In this document: one piece after another, positions 12,380-25,145 of the stretch
Position numbering within the stretch: position 1 is the first letter of the stretch
Layout of the letters: every line of letters begins with the position of its first letter
Source of the DNA: Solen grandis
Taxonomy: Eukaryota > Mollusca > Bivalvia > Adapedonta > Solenidae
NCBI GenBank assembly: GCA_021229015.1
Contig: CM037783.1
Span: 21,709,289 to 21,773,288 of the forward strand
Reading direction: 5' to 3'
Length of the DNA: 64,000 nucleotides
Notes under the pieces: model-generated
What the model was told of the DNA's origin: nothing
The model's database searches: none
Seen by the model: the letters and a program-made list of their open reading frames with translations, nothing else
Program-made: the position numbers and the translations under genes

Positions 12380-14864
12380 TTCTATGAATATTTACTTAAG
12401 TACCTCATTGAGATATCTTCATTGCATCATTTGAGTCATTTTTCTTACATTTTTTTCTTTTTTTCAGTGCTTTAGCTAAATATTATTGTGCATAGATATA
12501 ATTATTCTTTAGACTTAATATAACTGGTCGCTAAATGTAATGAGTACTGATATGGATGCGGCCATAATGGAAGAAATGTCATATCAGGATGTATTCTTAA
12601 AACAATCACGAAGCAACATTAATCTAGTTATTAACATCTCTGAAACAACATATAATAATATTGACATAAATGTCCTGGTCATATCAAAAAATGATTTACG
12701 TTTATAAACGTTTTACATGCCTTTAAATCCAAATCCCTCTTTTTTCTGTTAAAATCCTGTATCTGCGTTGGGTTTCCACAGAGATCTTTTTCTTCTTTTT
12801 TTTCAAATTATATATATATATATATATATCGCTTGTTTGGTATGATTATGTAATATCCTGTTTGGATCAAACAGGGCGTAATAAAAGGGTTACCTGGGTA
12901 AATTGATCTGGGTGTGTGTGAGTGTCAAAGTGGTAACGAAAAAAAGTACACGTGATTCTGATTATTTGTCATTCTGAAATGAGAAAATATTTCACTTAAA
13001 ACTTAATTTATTAACGAATGAATAGTTATGGACTGACAATAAAAAAATGATTTTTGAAATGGAATTATGATAAAGGAAGACAAGAACATAGATGCGTGAA
13101 GGGAAACTAAATGTATGCATGTCTTTGATTTGATCACATATCTCTTTTATAACTGCGTGATATTGTAAAGCGTCTGTCTGATGAGCGTCTGCAAGATGAA
13201 AAGCGTCTCAGCGAAATCTCATTCAAATCTCGTGCACCTGTTGTTGTTTTTTTGTCACGATAAAAAACGTGATTTCGCTACGATTCACATTTGTGCTGCA
13301 TATGTCTGTGCCTCGGCGATATTCGAGAGCTTCAGTTTTATTCTTGCGATAACAGCTAGAGAATCTAGAGCGAGGATATGACAGAGATAAATTAAGATAT
13401 TTTTTTTTTATTTTTAGTTCAATAAGGCTGATTGCCACCGTTAACTGACTTGTACATTAGTCCACATTATTCATTAAGCATTTTTTCCCTGCCTCACACT
13501 TTACTTCCTTACTGTTGTCGGTAGAACTTCGTTATAAGTGACTTCGAGTCCTTTGTCGTGTTATCTTCTTACCGTTTTCGTTTCCGTTCCTCTGCTTCGA
13601 AGTGCATCAAAGAGAAACAAATTTCAAGTCTCAAAACTCTAAAAATAAAAACAGAGTACATATTTTAAAGACATAATTTGTTTTTCTGTGCAACAATTCA
13701 TACTGTTTTCATTTGAAACCAACCCATGTCTACTAAAATGTACATTTGACAGTGTCAACAAATTGAAACTGCACTTGGGTCAAGAATGCTATTATTTTCC
13801 TAGGCGTTAAGTACTAGTTAAGAACATGAGTCGCCGAGAGAGGCTTCAAGAAAAAATATGCTGGCCAACAATGATAATGAAAGGCCCGTGGTAAGATATT
13901 TTGTCAACAAGCGATGGTTCCCAGCTCTAGGTTTATTCGCCATTATAAGTCAGAACAAAAATAATGGACCAGAAACCAGTCCTCAGATGGCAAATCATAT
14001 AAAGAAAGGAAAACCTGACGGCACTGAAGGATTCCTCGTTTTATGGTAACAGTATTTTATTGAAATTAACAGGATATCAGTTTTCAAGATCTCCCTTTAT
14101 TTCATTGTGTTTATGAAACAGTTTCAGGATCAAATTATGTTTTCTTGAACATGTTTTATTTTCATAGAAATAATTCCTTACTTGGTGAAAATTTAGCCCT
14201 AGAGCAGGTGCAGTTTATGCTGAGCATGTGATACTTCGAGTAAATAAACGTGATCGTTCCAGGAAATAAATACAGATGATTAAACACACCGTGAATACAT
14301 GGACGTTAGTCTAGAGTGAAGTGGAACATGGTACCAAACACATTTCTAGAAGGTAGTCATGAACCGTCTTAATCAGTTAATTTGATATCAACCAAATGAA
14401 GTTAAAGTTTGATGGTATCAAGATGAATGAAATTTAGACTAAATGCAAGAAATTCAAGAAGAAAATGACGAACATGGTCGTGAAATAAATACAGAAATAA
14501 CATTCTTTATACTACATGTATATCATACCCTGGGACCAATTATCATTGTAACTATTATATGTGTTATATATATTGGAGTGTAGTAGGAATAATGATCAAG
14601 TGTTTTATAACTTTACCGAATAAAATCCTAAAGCATTATAAATTTTGTATAACATACTTACCGTAACATAAAATAGAATTACATTGATTGGCGCTCAGCA
14701 AAAAAAGGGTATTTCCAGGTCTGGTTGGCCCAGTGTCAGGATAATGATCACATGACTATGACGTGATACTGCAGTATGGCCGCACTATATTTGTCCCAAG
14801 AAGACATATTCTCCAAATGACTCAAATAATGACGGCAGGACATTAAACCCAATTGTAATGTGAG

Positions 14865-14914
14865 GCATTCGACTCTCATAAACCCAATTGTAATGTGAGG
14901 CATTCGACTCTCAA
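14865..14914. repeat. Short direct duplication (unit about 35-38 bp)
   Basis: The block starting 'cccaattgtaatgtgagg' and ending 'cattcgactctca' occurs twice back to back. Confidence 0.8.
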
Positions 14915-15139
14915 TACATTAATTCAACACCTGTATATTTTGAAGTAACAAACCATAAGTACATTGACGAGCAAGAACAAATGAGATATAAAATAGTCGG
15001 CTTGCTTCAGCTTGCTTGTGATTGGTCGGTAGTTCTACGGGGTCTTCCTCCACCAGTAATTAGCATGACTAACTGTTGGGGATCAATAACTGAAGTATAC
15101 CTGATTCTATACCAGTAAGTTCCTCTGGTACAATACAAA

Positions 15140-15360
15140 TTTGTTTGTTTGGCTTATCGTCCCACCGACAGTATTTCAGTCATTTGGAGACTAGGTCTGC
15201 TTGAGACAGATATAGTGTTGCCACGTACCACACCCAGTCACATTATCCTGACACCGGGCCAACCAGTCTTGAATCTTCCCTTATATACTGAACGCCAAGC
15301 AAGGAAGATATACCGTACCATTTTTAACCAATTGGGTATGTCGAGGCCTAATAAACATCT
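15140..15360 (+). repeat. Dispersed repeat family R1, copy 1
   Basis: This and the copies near 23155, 25005, 30155 and 34480 share the ordered phrases 'gtcccaccgacagtatttcag', 'gagacagatatagtg', 'acacccagtcacattat' and 'ggccaaccagtc'. It is an old interspersed, non-coding family, probably SINE-like or MITE-like. Its termini are not clear enough to classify. Confidence 0.7.
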
Positions 15361-15429
15361 TACTCCTTATTATATTTTATATTTGATTTCAGCAATGCAT
15401 ATGCTTACAGTTTTATAGATGCACTGAAA

Positions 15430-15865
15430 TAGGTGAATATTACTCACTGAAAAAGATGTTTATAAGTTCATTATAAACTCAAATTGGTGAGCATTTCTCA
15501 TTGAAAATATGAAGAAGGTTTTAATTATAAACTAAAATTGATGAGCATTACTCACAAAAACCTAAAGAAGGTGTTCATTATAAACTCAAATTGGTGAGCA
15601 CTACTCAATGAAAACATAAAAAAGATGTTCATTATAAACTCAAATTGGTGAGCATAACTCACTGAAAACATGAAAAAGTTGTTCATTATAAACTCAAATT
15701 GTTGAGCATTACTCACTGAAAAACTGAAGAAGGCGTTCATTATAAACTAAAATTGGTAAACATTACTCACTGAAAAATTGAAAAAGGTGTTCAAATTGGT
15801 GACATTACTTACTGAAAAACGTGTCTATTATAAACTCAAATTGGTGAATATTACCTGCTGGAAAA
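15430..15865. repeat. 60-bp minisatellite, about seven imperfect units
   Basis: Units contain 'cattataaactcaaattgg' and 'gagcattactcactgaaaa'. A period divisible by three leaves an artefactual 20-residue repeat frame open on the minus strand. Confidence 0.85.
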
Positions 15866-15904
15866 TGTTTAAATAAGGTGAGACTTTGAAGAAGAAGAAA
15901 CTAA

Positions 15905-16095
15905 TTCGGTACGAAGTACACACTGAATAGGATGTGTACCATTCATATAACTGGGTGAGTACTGTTCATAAAACTTGGTGAACAGTACACACTGAATAGG
16001 ATGTGTACCGTTCAAATAACTTGGTGAACAGTACACACTGAATAGGATGTGTACCGTTCAAATAACTTGGTGAACAGTACACACTGAAAAGGTTG
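15905..16095. repeat. About 60-bp spaced tandem repeat
   Basis: The phrases 'cacactgaataggatgtgta' and 'cttggtgaacagtacacac' recur four times with slight changes. The array adjoins the previous one and may share an origin ('tggtgA..actga'). Confidence 0.75.
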
Positions 16096-16732
16096 AGTAT
16101 GAATAAGACTGAAGTAATTACATGATTAATGTCCATTAAAATTGGTGAGTAATTCTAACCGAATTAAATTTGATTTCTCACCCACTTCAGTTAGTTATAG
16201 TCACCTATCTCAGTGTTCATCAGTCATAATGGATGAGTAATTCTCATTACTTATGAGAACAAATCTCAATTAAAATAGTGAAATATTTCCTACTGAAAAA
16301 GGCGAAAAATGTTAGAAGGACTGTGCATGAGAGCCCACGACCAGGATCATGCTTTGATTGAGACCTCAACTGTATAACAGTTAAGGTAGGATAAGTTCGT
16401 GGAAGCGAACTATATTGCTATGCATAGTCTGCATTGTGCAGAATCATGATGCAACCTTGACAAAGTAGTTCATACCTTATATACGTTTCGTGTTATATCT
16501 TTGGCACGGGTTTAGGTTTTCAACAATAATGATAATAATTTTATTTCATTGAACATTTATTTCATTCATTTTTAATTTAAACAGTGTATGTTTTCATTAA
16601 AACAATTAAAAAAATAATTCAGCCATTTTACAAAATATTTTGTTATTATTTTTTCCAACGTAAGGGAAACGTTTATCAAACAGCACGAGGTTAATGTTAT
16701 TATTGTTGTTAATCGAATTACAATAAGGCTCC

Positions 16733-16803
16733 AAAGTGGCGTAGTGGTAGCGACACGAAGTCATCAATGTATTTCAATTTCACCGCATGGGTTCGAATCC
16801 CGA
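16733..16803 (+). repeat. tRNA-derived sequence (probable SINE head)
   Basis: A Pol III A-box-like 'tggcgtagtgg' near 16737 and a B-box-like 'ggttcgaatcc' near 16789 lie at about tRNA spacing. The intervening arms do not fold into a proper cloverleaf and no matching acceptor stem is visible. A SINE promoter or tRNA pseudogene is likelier than a working tRNA. Confidence 0.55.
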
Positions 16804-17771
16804 AAATAAAACAAAATATTAATAAATTTAATAATAAAACTGAGTTTAAAATATTCACTTTTTTGTAGATAATTAAAATATAAAATTACGAGGGCCTCGT
16901 GTGTATATCTACACTAAAGATAATATTTAAAAAAATATTTTCAGAAATATCAAAGTATACATACATACATATATACATACAACATGTCTGACACACATTT
17001 ATGCATATATCTTATGACTATGTTTGACGAGTGTATTCTGAAATATATATCCGTGAAACAGATAATCATGTATACTTGGATGGTAAAAGAGGGGCAAGGG
17101 GTATTCTCCGCTGGAGACCAGAGCTGGGGTATAACACCCTTTATTTTGAACTACTACATTAAAATATCAAATTCACATTAATTTAAATATACTTACCTTA
17201 TCACATACACACATGATAATAAATTTCGCATACCTTTAGGAACATAGAAAGTTTGTATTGTTTTATTCATGAGAAATTGTCTACACAGATCTAAAAAAAA
17301 CATCATAAATATATAGAGGATATTTGTTTGTTTTGAGTGGATATGGAATACATGTCATCGAGAAGTAATACAATATCAATATTTTCTTTTTATTTTATGC
17401 TAACTGATGACGAAGAATGGTACTAGTGTAATCCTTCCGTTTCGCACGCGGATTTTGAATACACACATTGTTTGCCAATTTGGATAGTTGTAACGAGAGA
17501 AAAACCGCCATACATTTATTAATTGATTAAACACTGTGAGACAAAAATAAGAAGTCCAGATTAATACATTGACTAGTAAATACATCAAGATTACATATTA
17601 CCCCAATTATCTTCCAAAAAGATGTAGTTCCAACATATCTATACAGTCATAGTGTGGAAAGATATAGGTTATATCTCACTGATAGAACTCAGTATTTCAC
17701 CAGTTAGTATAGCATTATCACACCGCACTAATGATGGATCAAAAAGGCCCGATAAGATATTGAAAGAAGAT

Positions 17772-18330
17772 AGCAGTATTGTAAAGTAAGGCCTAGCAGT
17801 ATTGTAAAGTAAGGACTAGCAGTATTGTAAAGTAAGGCCTAGCAGTATTGTAAAGTAAGGACTAGCAGTATTGTAAAGTAAGGCCTAGCAGTATTGTAAA
17901 GTAAGGACTAGCAGTATTGTAAAGTAAGGCCCAGCAGTATTGTAAAGTAAGGACTAGCAGTATTGTAAAGTAAGGTCTAGAAGTAAGGCCCAGCAGTATT
18001 GTAAAGTAAGGCCTAGCAGTATTGTAAAGTAAGGACTAGCAGTATTGTAAAGTAAGGCCTAGCAGTATTGTAAAGTAAGGCCTAGCAGTATTGTAAAGTA
18101 AGGACTAGCAGTATTGTAAAGTAAGGACTAGCAGTATTGTAAAGTAAGGCCTAGCAGTATTGTAAAGTAAGGACTAGCAGTATTGTAAAGTAAGGCCTAG
18201 CAGTATTGTAAAGTAAGGACTAACAGTATTGTAAAGTAAGGCCTAGCAGTATTGTAAAGTAAGGCCTAGCAGTATTGTAAAGTAAGGCCCAGCAGTATTG
18301 TAAAGTAAGGTCAAGCAGTATTGCAAAATA
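17772..18330. repeat. 23-bp minisatellite, about 24 units
   Basis: Units read 'cctagcagtattgtaaag' plus 'taagg', with alternating 'gcc' and 'gac' variants that suggest a higher-order 46-bp period. One unit is partly deleted near 17980. The array lies about 330 bp upstream of the receptor exon. Confidence 0.92.
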
Positions 18331-18659
18331 ATTTTTTTTACACTGTGAATGTCAATATATTATTTCTTTCCCAGAACAATACGGCGCGAGGCTGTCACTA
18401 TGCGGACGTTGTTGTGCGGATGGTTGATACACAAGTGACAATATCGGTCCTGCAGTAGACTTATCTGAATCCGTGACTGACGTGCGTGACCAGGACCTAA
18501 CATCCAGCTGTGACCACACAAACTGGCTGGACATTTAATGTCGGACAGTAAGCTCGCAGCTGTCCACGGTGTAACCTGCTTGACCCTATCGTGCTGAACC
18601 TCTTTTTGATCATAGTATGTGTGTAAACTACAGAGAACTATAATATCAACACCAGCATC

Positions 18660-19037
18660 ATGTTTCAGTTGCTAATATTCTGTTGTGTGTTTCCATTCAT
18701 TTGTTGTGGTGAGGTGATTAAAATCGGCTATATCACTGGATCGGAGAGTTTTCCTGGAAAAGAGATGGAGAGCACGGATGAGTATCGCCGACGCCATGGA
18801 CAGGCGATTTCCGGTGCCCTAACTTATGCTCTGGATGAAATAAACAACGATACATCGATTCTCCCGAATCACACCCTTGATTTTATCATCGGAGAAACAT
18901 ACAATATCGAGTTGCAAAGTATAAAGAGAACTGTGGAGCTATACAATCAGAACGTCTCTGTCTACATCGGGCCGCAGGAAACGTGTATCCACGAGGCAAA
19001 AATCGCCGCCGCATTCAACATACCCATGATTTCTTAT
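18660..19037 (+). CDS. First coding exon of a receptor guanylate cyclase / natriuretic-peptide-receptor-like protein
   Basis: An ATG opens a hydrophobic signal peptide (about residues 1-17, ending near a Cys-Gly). An extracellular ligand-binding domain of the ANF_receptor (periplasmic-binding-fold) type follows: 'IKIGYITG', then 'GQAISGALTYALDEINND', 'TLDFIIGETYN' and 'VYIGPQETCIHEAKIAAAF...IPMISY'. This order is characteristic of receptor-type guanylate cyclases, whose extracellular domain senses ligand and drives cytoplasmic cGMP synthesis. After codon 126 comes GTAAGT at 19038, a textbook splice donor, and the downstream codons look intronic. The exon would be phase 0. The TM, kinase-homology and cyclase domains must lie in later exons; none is recognisable on the plus strand in this window, so introns are long or the gene is fragmentary. 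Another ANF-domain receptor is possible. Confidence 0.65.
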
Positions 19038-20547
19038 GTAAGTAATCAAAGATGGGCCTCTTAAAACACAAGTAATACTAAGCCCAATATAATTTGTCTT
19101 TTTCATGCCTCTTAAAGTTAAGCCAATTTTACGAATTGAATACTTTTATTTCTTTTAGCAACGTCTGCTTTGGTAAGTAATGCATATCGAATAAGAGTGA
19201 AATTACCATTATAAATTATTCATTTGACGAACCATTTGGTATTCATTGTCATTCAATTCTTATATTCATTCAATATACACGATTTCACAGGATTCCATAA
19301 TGTGCTACTTTCACGTAAATGCTGGTTCCACACGCATCCTTGTTCTTTATTTTACCTCGTCAGAACGACGTTTATACTGAGATATATATTTCCATTCGGC
19401 CACGCACAATCGCTTCATTCTTGCATTCAAAGTCGTGATATGGAAACAGCCAAGTCTTTCCGATTACTATAGACATGCACAATCGCCACATCTTTGGATT
19501 TGATGTTTCGTAACTATAAGTTCCGAGACAACAGAATTAGGTGGGGGCAATAATTATTCTGTTCAGTAATTATTATCATTAGCAGTAGTAATATATAACA
19601 AACATAAGTACATTGTAGACTTGTAACGATAATAAAACTTTTTGAACATTCAATAAAAACAGACAAATATAACCCAGGATTCAAGCATGCCTCAGATGAA
19701 TTTCACAACGGATGCTCAATATTTACATGGAATGGAATACAATATACAGATGTATTACACTTGGGTTTTTAGCAAGAATAAAGCCAACATGATATGGTCT
19801 GCATGTTTAAAATTGCATTAAAATGCGTGTAATTCGATGCGTGTATGTTCGGAAGATTTGGAACAATAAATGGAAAGGTCCATAGACTCACCACATATCA
19901 TTTTTGGATGTATTGGCGTTGTTTTACTAAAAAAAAACAACATCAATTTGTAGCACTTTAAACAACGCACAAATATTTTCTTTGTATTGCTGGACATATC
20001 ATATATGAATATGATCAAATAGGTGAGAAACTCAAACATTACATTTCAAAGGCACATTAGCATTTTATCACAACAAATAACGAAAACAAAGACTAATTAT
20101 TTTTTTAATGAGGTTATATTTTTTTTATACTTCGTCAGATGCAATTTTAAGCAAAAGATGCATTCAGTTATAAATTTTATAAGATATTTTATTCTATCTA
20201 TTTCAACCAGCTGTAGATATATATCAATGCATTAACTACCGTCAATATTCTGTTCTTTTCTAACTTTAGAAAATGTTCAACATTATAACCATAACCGCAC
20301 TATTTTATGGGTTGCCATCTCATTTTATCGCTAGCGAACATTATAAAATAAACATTTTTCTCAATTCGGAGAAAGTTTCTCTGGTTTGATTTGTAGCTAT
20401 AACATACATCTTATCGACAAAACCGATGTGCAGATATATCTAAGACAAATGTAAGACAAGAAATCTTCCAAAGAATCCTGACTGTGTTTGTACTCAAATA
20501 ATATTTCATCACTACGTTATCAATGGGAATTATATCTTCTTATCTAG

Positions 20548-20802
20548 CTAGAAAGACGGCATTACCGGGGTCGTCTGACGAATAGAATGGACGTTAGTCT
20601 CTCGATAGAACGAGGCAACGATCTCAACAAAATGATTTCCGCCGTTGAAAATTGCTAAATGTGTTTGCAATTCATATGTTACTTCCATTGGACAATATCG
20701 TCTGATGTAGATGCCCCGTGTGCATTCTCTGTATAAACGTTTAGCAGAAAAAATAATAGTAGCGGTTAATATACCGTGGCGAAGATAAGAAACAAACACC
20801 AT
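20548..20802 (-). CDS. Possible coding exon or remnant, unknown
   Basis: An 84-codon ATG-initiated minus-strand frame has balanced composition and a stretch ('LAIFNGGNHFVEIVASFYRE') that reads like folded protein rather than AT-rich noise. No family is recognised and no partner exon is proven. It is more GC-rich than its surroundings. It may equally be chance. Confidence 0.2.
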   Translation of the reverse strand: MVFVSYLRHGILTATIIFSAKRLYRECTRGIYIRRYCPMEVTYELQTHLAIFNGGNHFVEIVASFYRETNVHSIRQTTPVMPSF

Positions 20803-21048
20803 AAATAACTTTAGAATTACTAAGTGCTAGGCACAATTTTATATTTTATTTATAAACACAGATGTGTATTTGATACTATCAACGTACATACGGGTCCCTT
20901 TTCAATGTATCTTCCGGGTGTCTCGAAATAGAAAGGGCCGATTACTCCTTTTGGAATTTCACAAAATTCCTTTGCATACACCTCTTTATCCTAAAAGAAA
21001 AAAAAAGACAAATAAAATAATTCAGATAATTTCAAAGAATTTCACCTT

Positions 21049-21276
21049 TTAAGTCGTAGAAGAGGCGGATTTTTCAACAGCAGACGAACGGTTCTCGAAA
21101 ATAGATATTGTACCTAAATACGATTTTTGTGACCAAACTCCAAACATAGCCTCTAAATACAATGTAGATTTGTGTAGAAGTTTTGAGACTGAGACTTTGC
21201 TTACATATTTTCCAGAACAAGTGACTTGATTCCCAATACCAGTATTATTAAGATAGCACTGAACTTGTTTTATGTT
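21049..21276 (-). CDS. Possible coding fragment abutting the assembly gap, unknown
   Basis: The minus-strand frame runs out of the N gap to a stop at 21049, with two Cys and an 'NNTGIGNQVTCSGKYV' segment suggestive of an extracellular protein. Its upstream end is lost in the gap. Not recognised. Confidence 0.2.
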   Translation of the reverse strand, partial: NIKQVQCYLNNTGIGNQVTCSGKYVSKVSVSKLLHKSTLYLEAMFGVWSQKSYLGTISIFENRSSAVEKSASSTT

Positions 21277-21376
21277 NNNNNNNNNNNNNNNNNNNNNNNN
21301 NNNNNNNNNNNNNNNNNNNNNNNNNNNNNNNNNNNNNNNNNNNNNNNNNNNNNNNNNNNNNNNNNNNNNNNNNNNN
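21277..21376. other. Assembly gap (100 N)
   Basis: Exactly 100 unknown bases, the conventional placeholder for a scaffold gap of unknown size. Confidence 0.98.
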
Positions 21377-23154
21377 ATATCGACTCCACAAGACATATTT
21401 TCATATCCCTTTGCCTACATGCACTTTCAATAGGTGGAGCAGAAAGATAGGGAATCCTACCGATACCACTTCTGCAAGTTTGGTATGTAGCTACCAGGGA
21501 TTGAACTCATGGGCTCCCGCTTTCAGAATTCTATTCACACAGCAACCGATACCGCTAACGTGTCTATACTATAGCCACATACTAATACTTGGGATGGTCT
21601 TGTATAGCCTGCCCCTTAGGATTTGTCTTACTGTAAAATACATGTAGTATAAACTGAATATAAGAAATCAACTGTTTTGATATTTATTTATGATCAGTAC
21701 CCATAGATTGTGTGTGTGTGTGTTTTTTTTTATCTAAATAAAATATCAATGCTCAATTGCTTTCATGCCAATTTATCGACTGTGTTAGCTTGATTAGTGT
21801 CAAAGACAGCTGCTCAGTACACACATGATACTGCATTATATAAATGGAGATGACGTGCATATTATCCTGATACGGGGCCGAGAATTCCCGAAAGTTACCT
21901 GAATGGTCATGGCATTCTCTAACAATGCTGGCATATCGCGGTCAAGGATTGAACACATGACCCGCTAATTATGTTCCCTAAAATTGTGTTTGCGCCCTTG
22001 TGTCCTCTCAGTTATGTGATCATGTATCCGGACAACCTTATTCCTTCTTATATTATGTATATTTGGACCTAGCGGAAAATTAGAAAAAAATATCGTTGTA
22101 GAACGAACATATCATACAGTACTGCTTGGCCCAGTGTATGGTTAATATGACTGGATAAGGTATCCCTGTCCTGCAGGAACTATCATGATGGGTTCTTACA
22201 ATCTTCAAATCTGGCGTTCATACTTTAAAATTCAGTTAAGTAGGGCTACTATAGCCGCCTATGCGATTTAAAGCAGCTCCTTCACAGATAGACATTGACT
22301 AAGAATTTGATTTTTAACTATATGTATGTATAAATGAATAAGTTTTAACCAAACTAACACTAATATATTTATCATAATCACTTACACAACATGTTGAAGT
22401 AGAACTCCTAGTTACACATGGTCTGTAAATTTTCTCAATGATTAATTTCAACTGAACCTGTTTCCCTCAATTTAATATAAGTAGTAGATATTGTGCAGGA
22501 TATAATCATGTACAACGTATGCTTCACTTTTATACGGTGTCATATAATCATGGAACTTTTTTTAGCTAAGCATCCACTTTCGGAAATATCTTAGTTAGGC
22601 CTTTATTTAGTATTGAGGAATAGTTGGACTTTGGACTATGAGAATAGCTTAGTTAATTTTCCATTTAATCTTTGGGCTTGTTTGTTTGGTGCGTGTGTGT
22701 GTTTGTTGGGGGTAATGTCATACTGCCATATTTTATGCGTATTTATATTATAGGTAATAGAACATAGACCGTATGCAGTTATATACGTGATGTTTATTGA
22801 CGGCTGTTGTAGACAAGAGGCATCATGCCACATGCAGTCATTTTGTCCTGACACCAAGTTTGTTGTACTTTTATGCTGAACACCAAGCCTAAGACCAGTT
22901 GTAATATATCACGACCTGGCAAAGACCCTTTAGTAATCTTTCTGTTGCATCGTGGGCGATTTAACTAGATCATGCTTTATAAAAAGGGGAATGTAATCAC
23001 ATAACCTGTGCTGCTTAAAATGTGTATCAAGCATTTAAGACTTATACATTATAAAGTCAGAACAATAGTTAACAATTAAAAAACACTTATTTGAAAATAG
23101 GAAAAAAAAAGTTATTGTTCTTAAGCAGTGTACATGTAGTTCAAATAATGTTTG

Positions 23155-23450
23155 TTTTTTGTTGAATTTAATGTCCCACTGACAGTATTTCATTCATTTT
23201 GATACTATGTCTACTTGCGACATATATAGTGCTCCCACACTGCAATACCACGCCATAAACATGTGGCATGATACAACACCCAGTCACATTATCCTGGCAC
23301 CAGGCCGACCAGTCCTGCAACTGCCATTATGTTGAGTGCCAAGCAAGAGAGCTATAACAGTACCAATTTTTACGAATGTTGTCGCCGGGGATTGACCACC
23401 CCCCCCCCCCCAACACCCACTACCCGGCCACCGAGACCGGTAGTTTAAAC
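23155..23450 (+). repeat. Dispersed repeat family R1, copy 2
   Basis: Shares 'tgtcccactgacagtatttca', 'gacatatatagtgctcccaca', 'cagtcacattatcctgg' and 'gaccagtcctg' with the copy at 15140. A run of Cs near 23399 interrupts it. Confidence 0.75.
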
Positions 23451-25004
23451 AAAATATGCTAAAATATCATTTTTGAAGTCGATACTTCGATGTCTTTGTA
23501 TCTATACTCAATATTAATAACTTCACATCATTCTAACTTTAAAGGTAATTAGAGATAATTTACAAATATATGATATGATACATCTGCATCGTGGTTCTTA
23601 ATAGGGACGTTATTCTATTTTCAAACATCAAAATCTACCACATATTAATAAATCTTTATGTAATTCTTATTAATATCTGATACATATACATTAAATAATC
23701 AACCTTACCTTTTTTTCCAAATTTCCTCTACAGCTCTTAAGAAACAAAGCGATGGGTGTCGGGTTTGTTTTTAGTGCGATTTGACCCGGTTGTATTTTCC
23801 GCATGTATCATTTGAAGATAAGGTCGCTATGCGACATTGAGATCATAGCAAAAACTTATTAAGTAAACGAGTGCCAACCACCAGCAAGAGAAAATATATT
23901 CTCAATTGTTATTGATATTGCTAAGATTTGTTTTTACTGAAATTTCAAGAAAACATTCAAATGTCATTGCTCGAATTCTACCAACAAAACTTAGCGATAA
24001 GTAATACTTAAATATTGAGAGTCGAATTTTATCACTTTTGTTTTCTCAAATAAAATTACATAAATATTACACTTATTACATTTTATAGCAAATAATTTAT
24101 GTTTATCATTTAGATACTTATGTATGTCAACTTAGCCATATATGTGAAAACTTCGTATTAGTATTCGTGAGTATTTTTGTTAGAGAAGAAATAATGATGG
24201 AATTCGCCCTGAGAATAATTAAAGCAGCTCGTTAACACATGATCAATAAGTAAGATTATTTTATATTATCTGTGTGTATTACGTATACCAACACATGGTC
24301 ACGATTTGTAACATTCTGTCATTTAAAAATATTGATTTCAACACTACAGACTAAAACCTACGAATGATATTCAATCATTATTCTGTGACAGTCCACATTC
24401 TCTCTTCGCGCATACATGCTTCTTTGTAACCGTATTCTATATTAAACCGATATCCCTGAACTTGGCGTTTACGTAAAAGGCGTTTTCTTTGGCAATGTGA
24501 CAGACACTTGCTGAGTTTATTAGTCGGGAAACAAAGGCTTTACTACATTACAGAGGAAGGAATGACACTTTTTTATTAATTATTTATTTATTTATTTATA
24601 TATCTATTTATTTATTTTACCGTTCCTCTGTAAACGAGCTTGTGAAATATTACTTTGTGCTAAGTAATGTTAAAGGATTCGAGCCAGGTCAAGTAATACT
24701 TTGGATTTTTTCACAAGAATTTAATTCGAAGAACTCGAATAAATTTTGAATATATTTGGGCATTTTCTAACACGACAAATTCATTTTATTGAATAAAAAT
24801 GACGTATTTAAGCTGTCGCAACGTCTACTATAAAATAAGAAGATAAATAAGGGTTATGTGTGAGTTAAGCAAAACGAAAATATTACGTTTTGGATTTTTA
24901 TAATAAGTCTCATAACGACTAGACGTTTGAACTGAAAAAAATATGTTATACTTTTTCTTGCGTTTTATCATGTTTTATTATTATCATTGTTATTTTTAAT
25001 TACT

Positions 25005-25145
25005 TTGATTTAACGTCCCATCGACTGTATTTCAGTTATTTAGATCAATCATGATACACAGACATGGAATGATATCATACCCAGTCACATTATTGTGACA
25101 CGGACCAACCAGTCCAGGAACTACCCTTCTACCGGAAGACGTGGA
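25005..25145 (+). repeat. Dispersed repeat family R1, copy 3 (shorter)
   Basis: Contains 'taacgtcccatcgactgtat', 'cagtcacattattgtgaca' and 'gaccaaccagtcc' in the same order as other R1 copies, with an internal deletion. Confidence 0.7.

Larger units (their letters stand above)
19038..21276. other. Putative intron/intergenic DNA up to the first gap
   Basis: Mostly AT-rich sequence with no recognised domain. A possible 14-base micro-exon (19159-19172) is flanked by TTTTAG and GTAAGT; see findings. Two minus-strand frames look somewhat protein-like and are listed separately. Confidence 0.5.

Noticed and set aside
17772..18330. CRISPR-like array
   Set aside because: The 23-bp units are contiguous with no unique spacers, in animal DNA; it is a minisatellite. 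The same holds for the other arrays.
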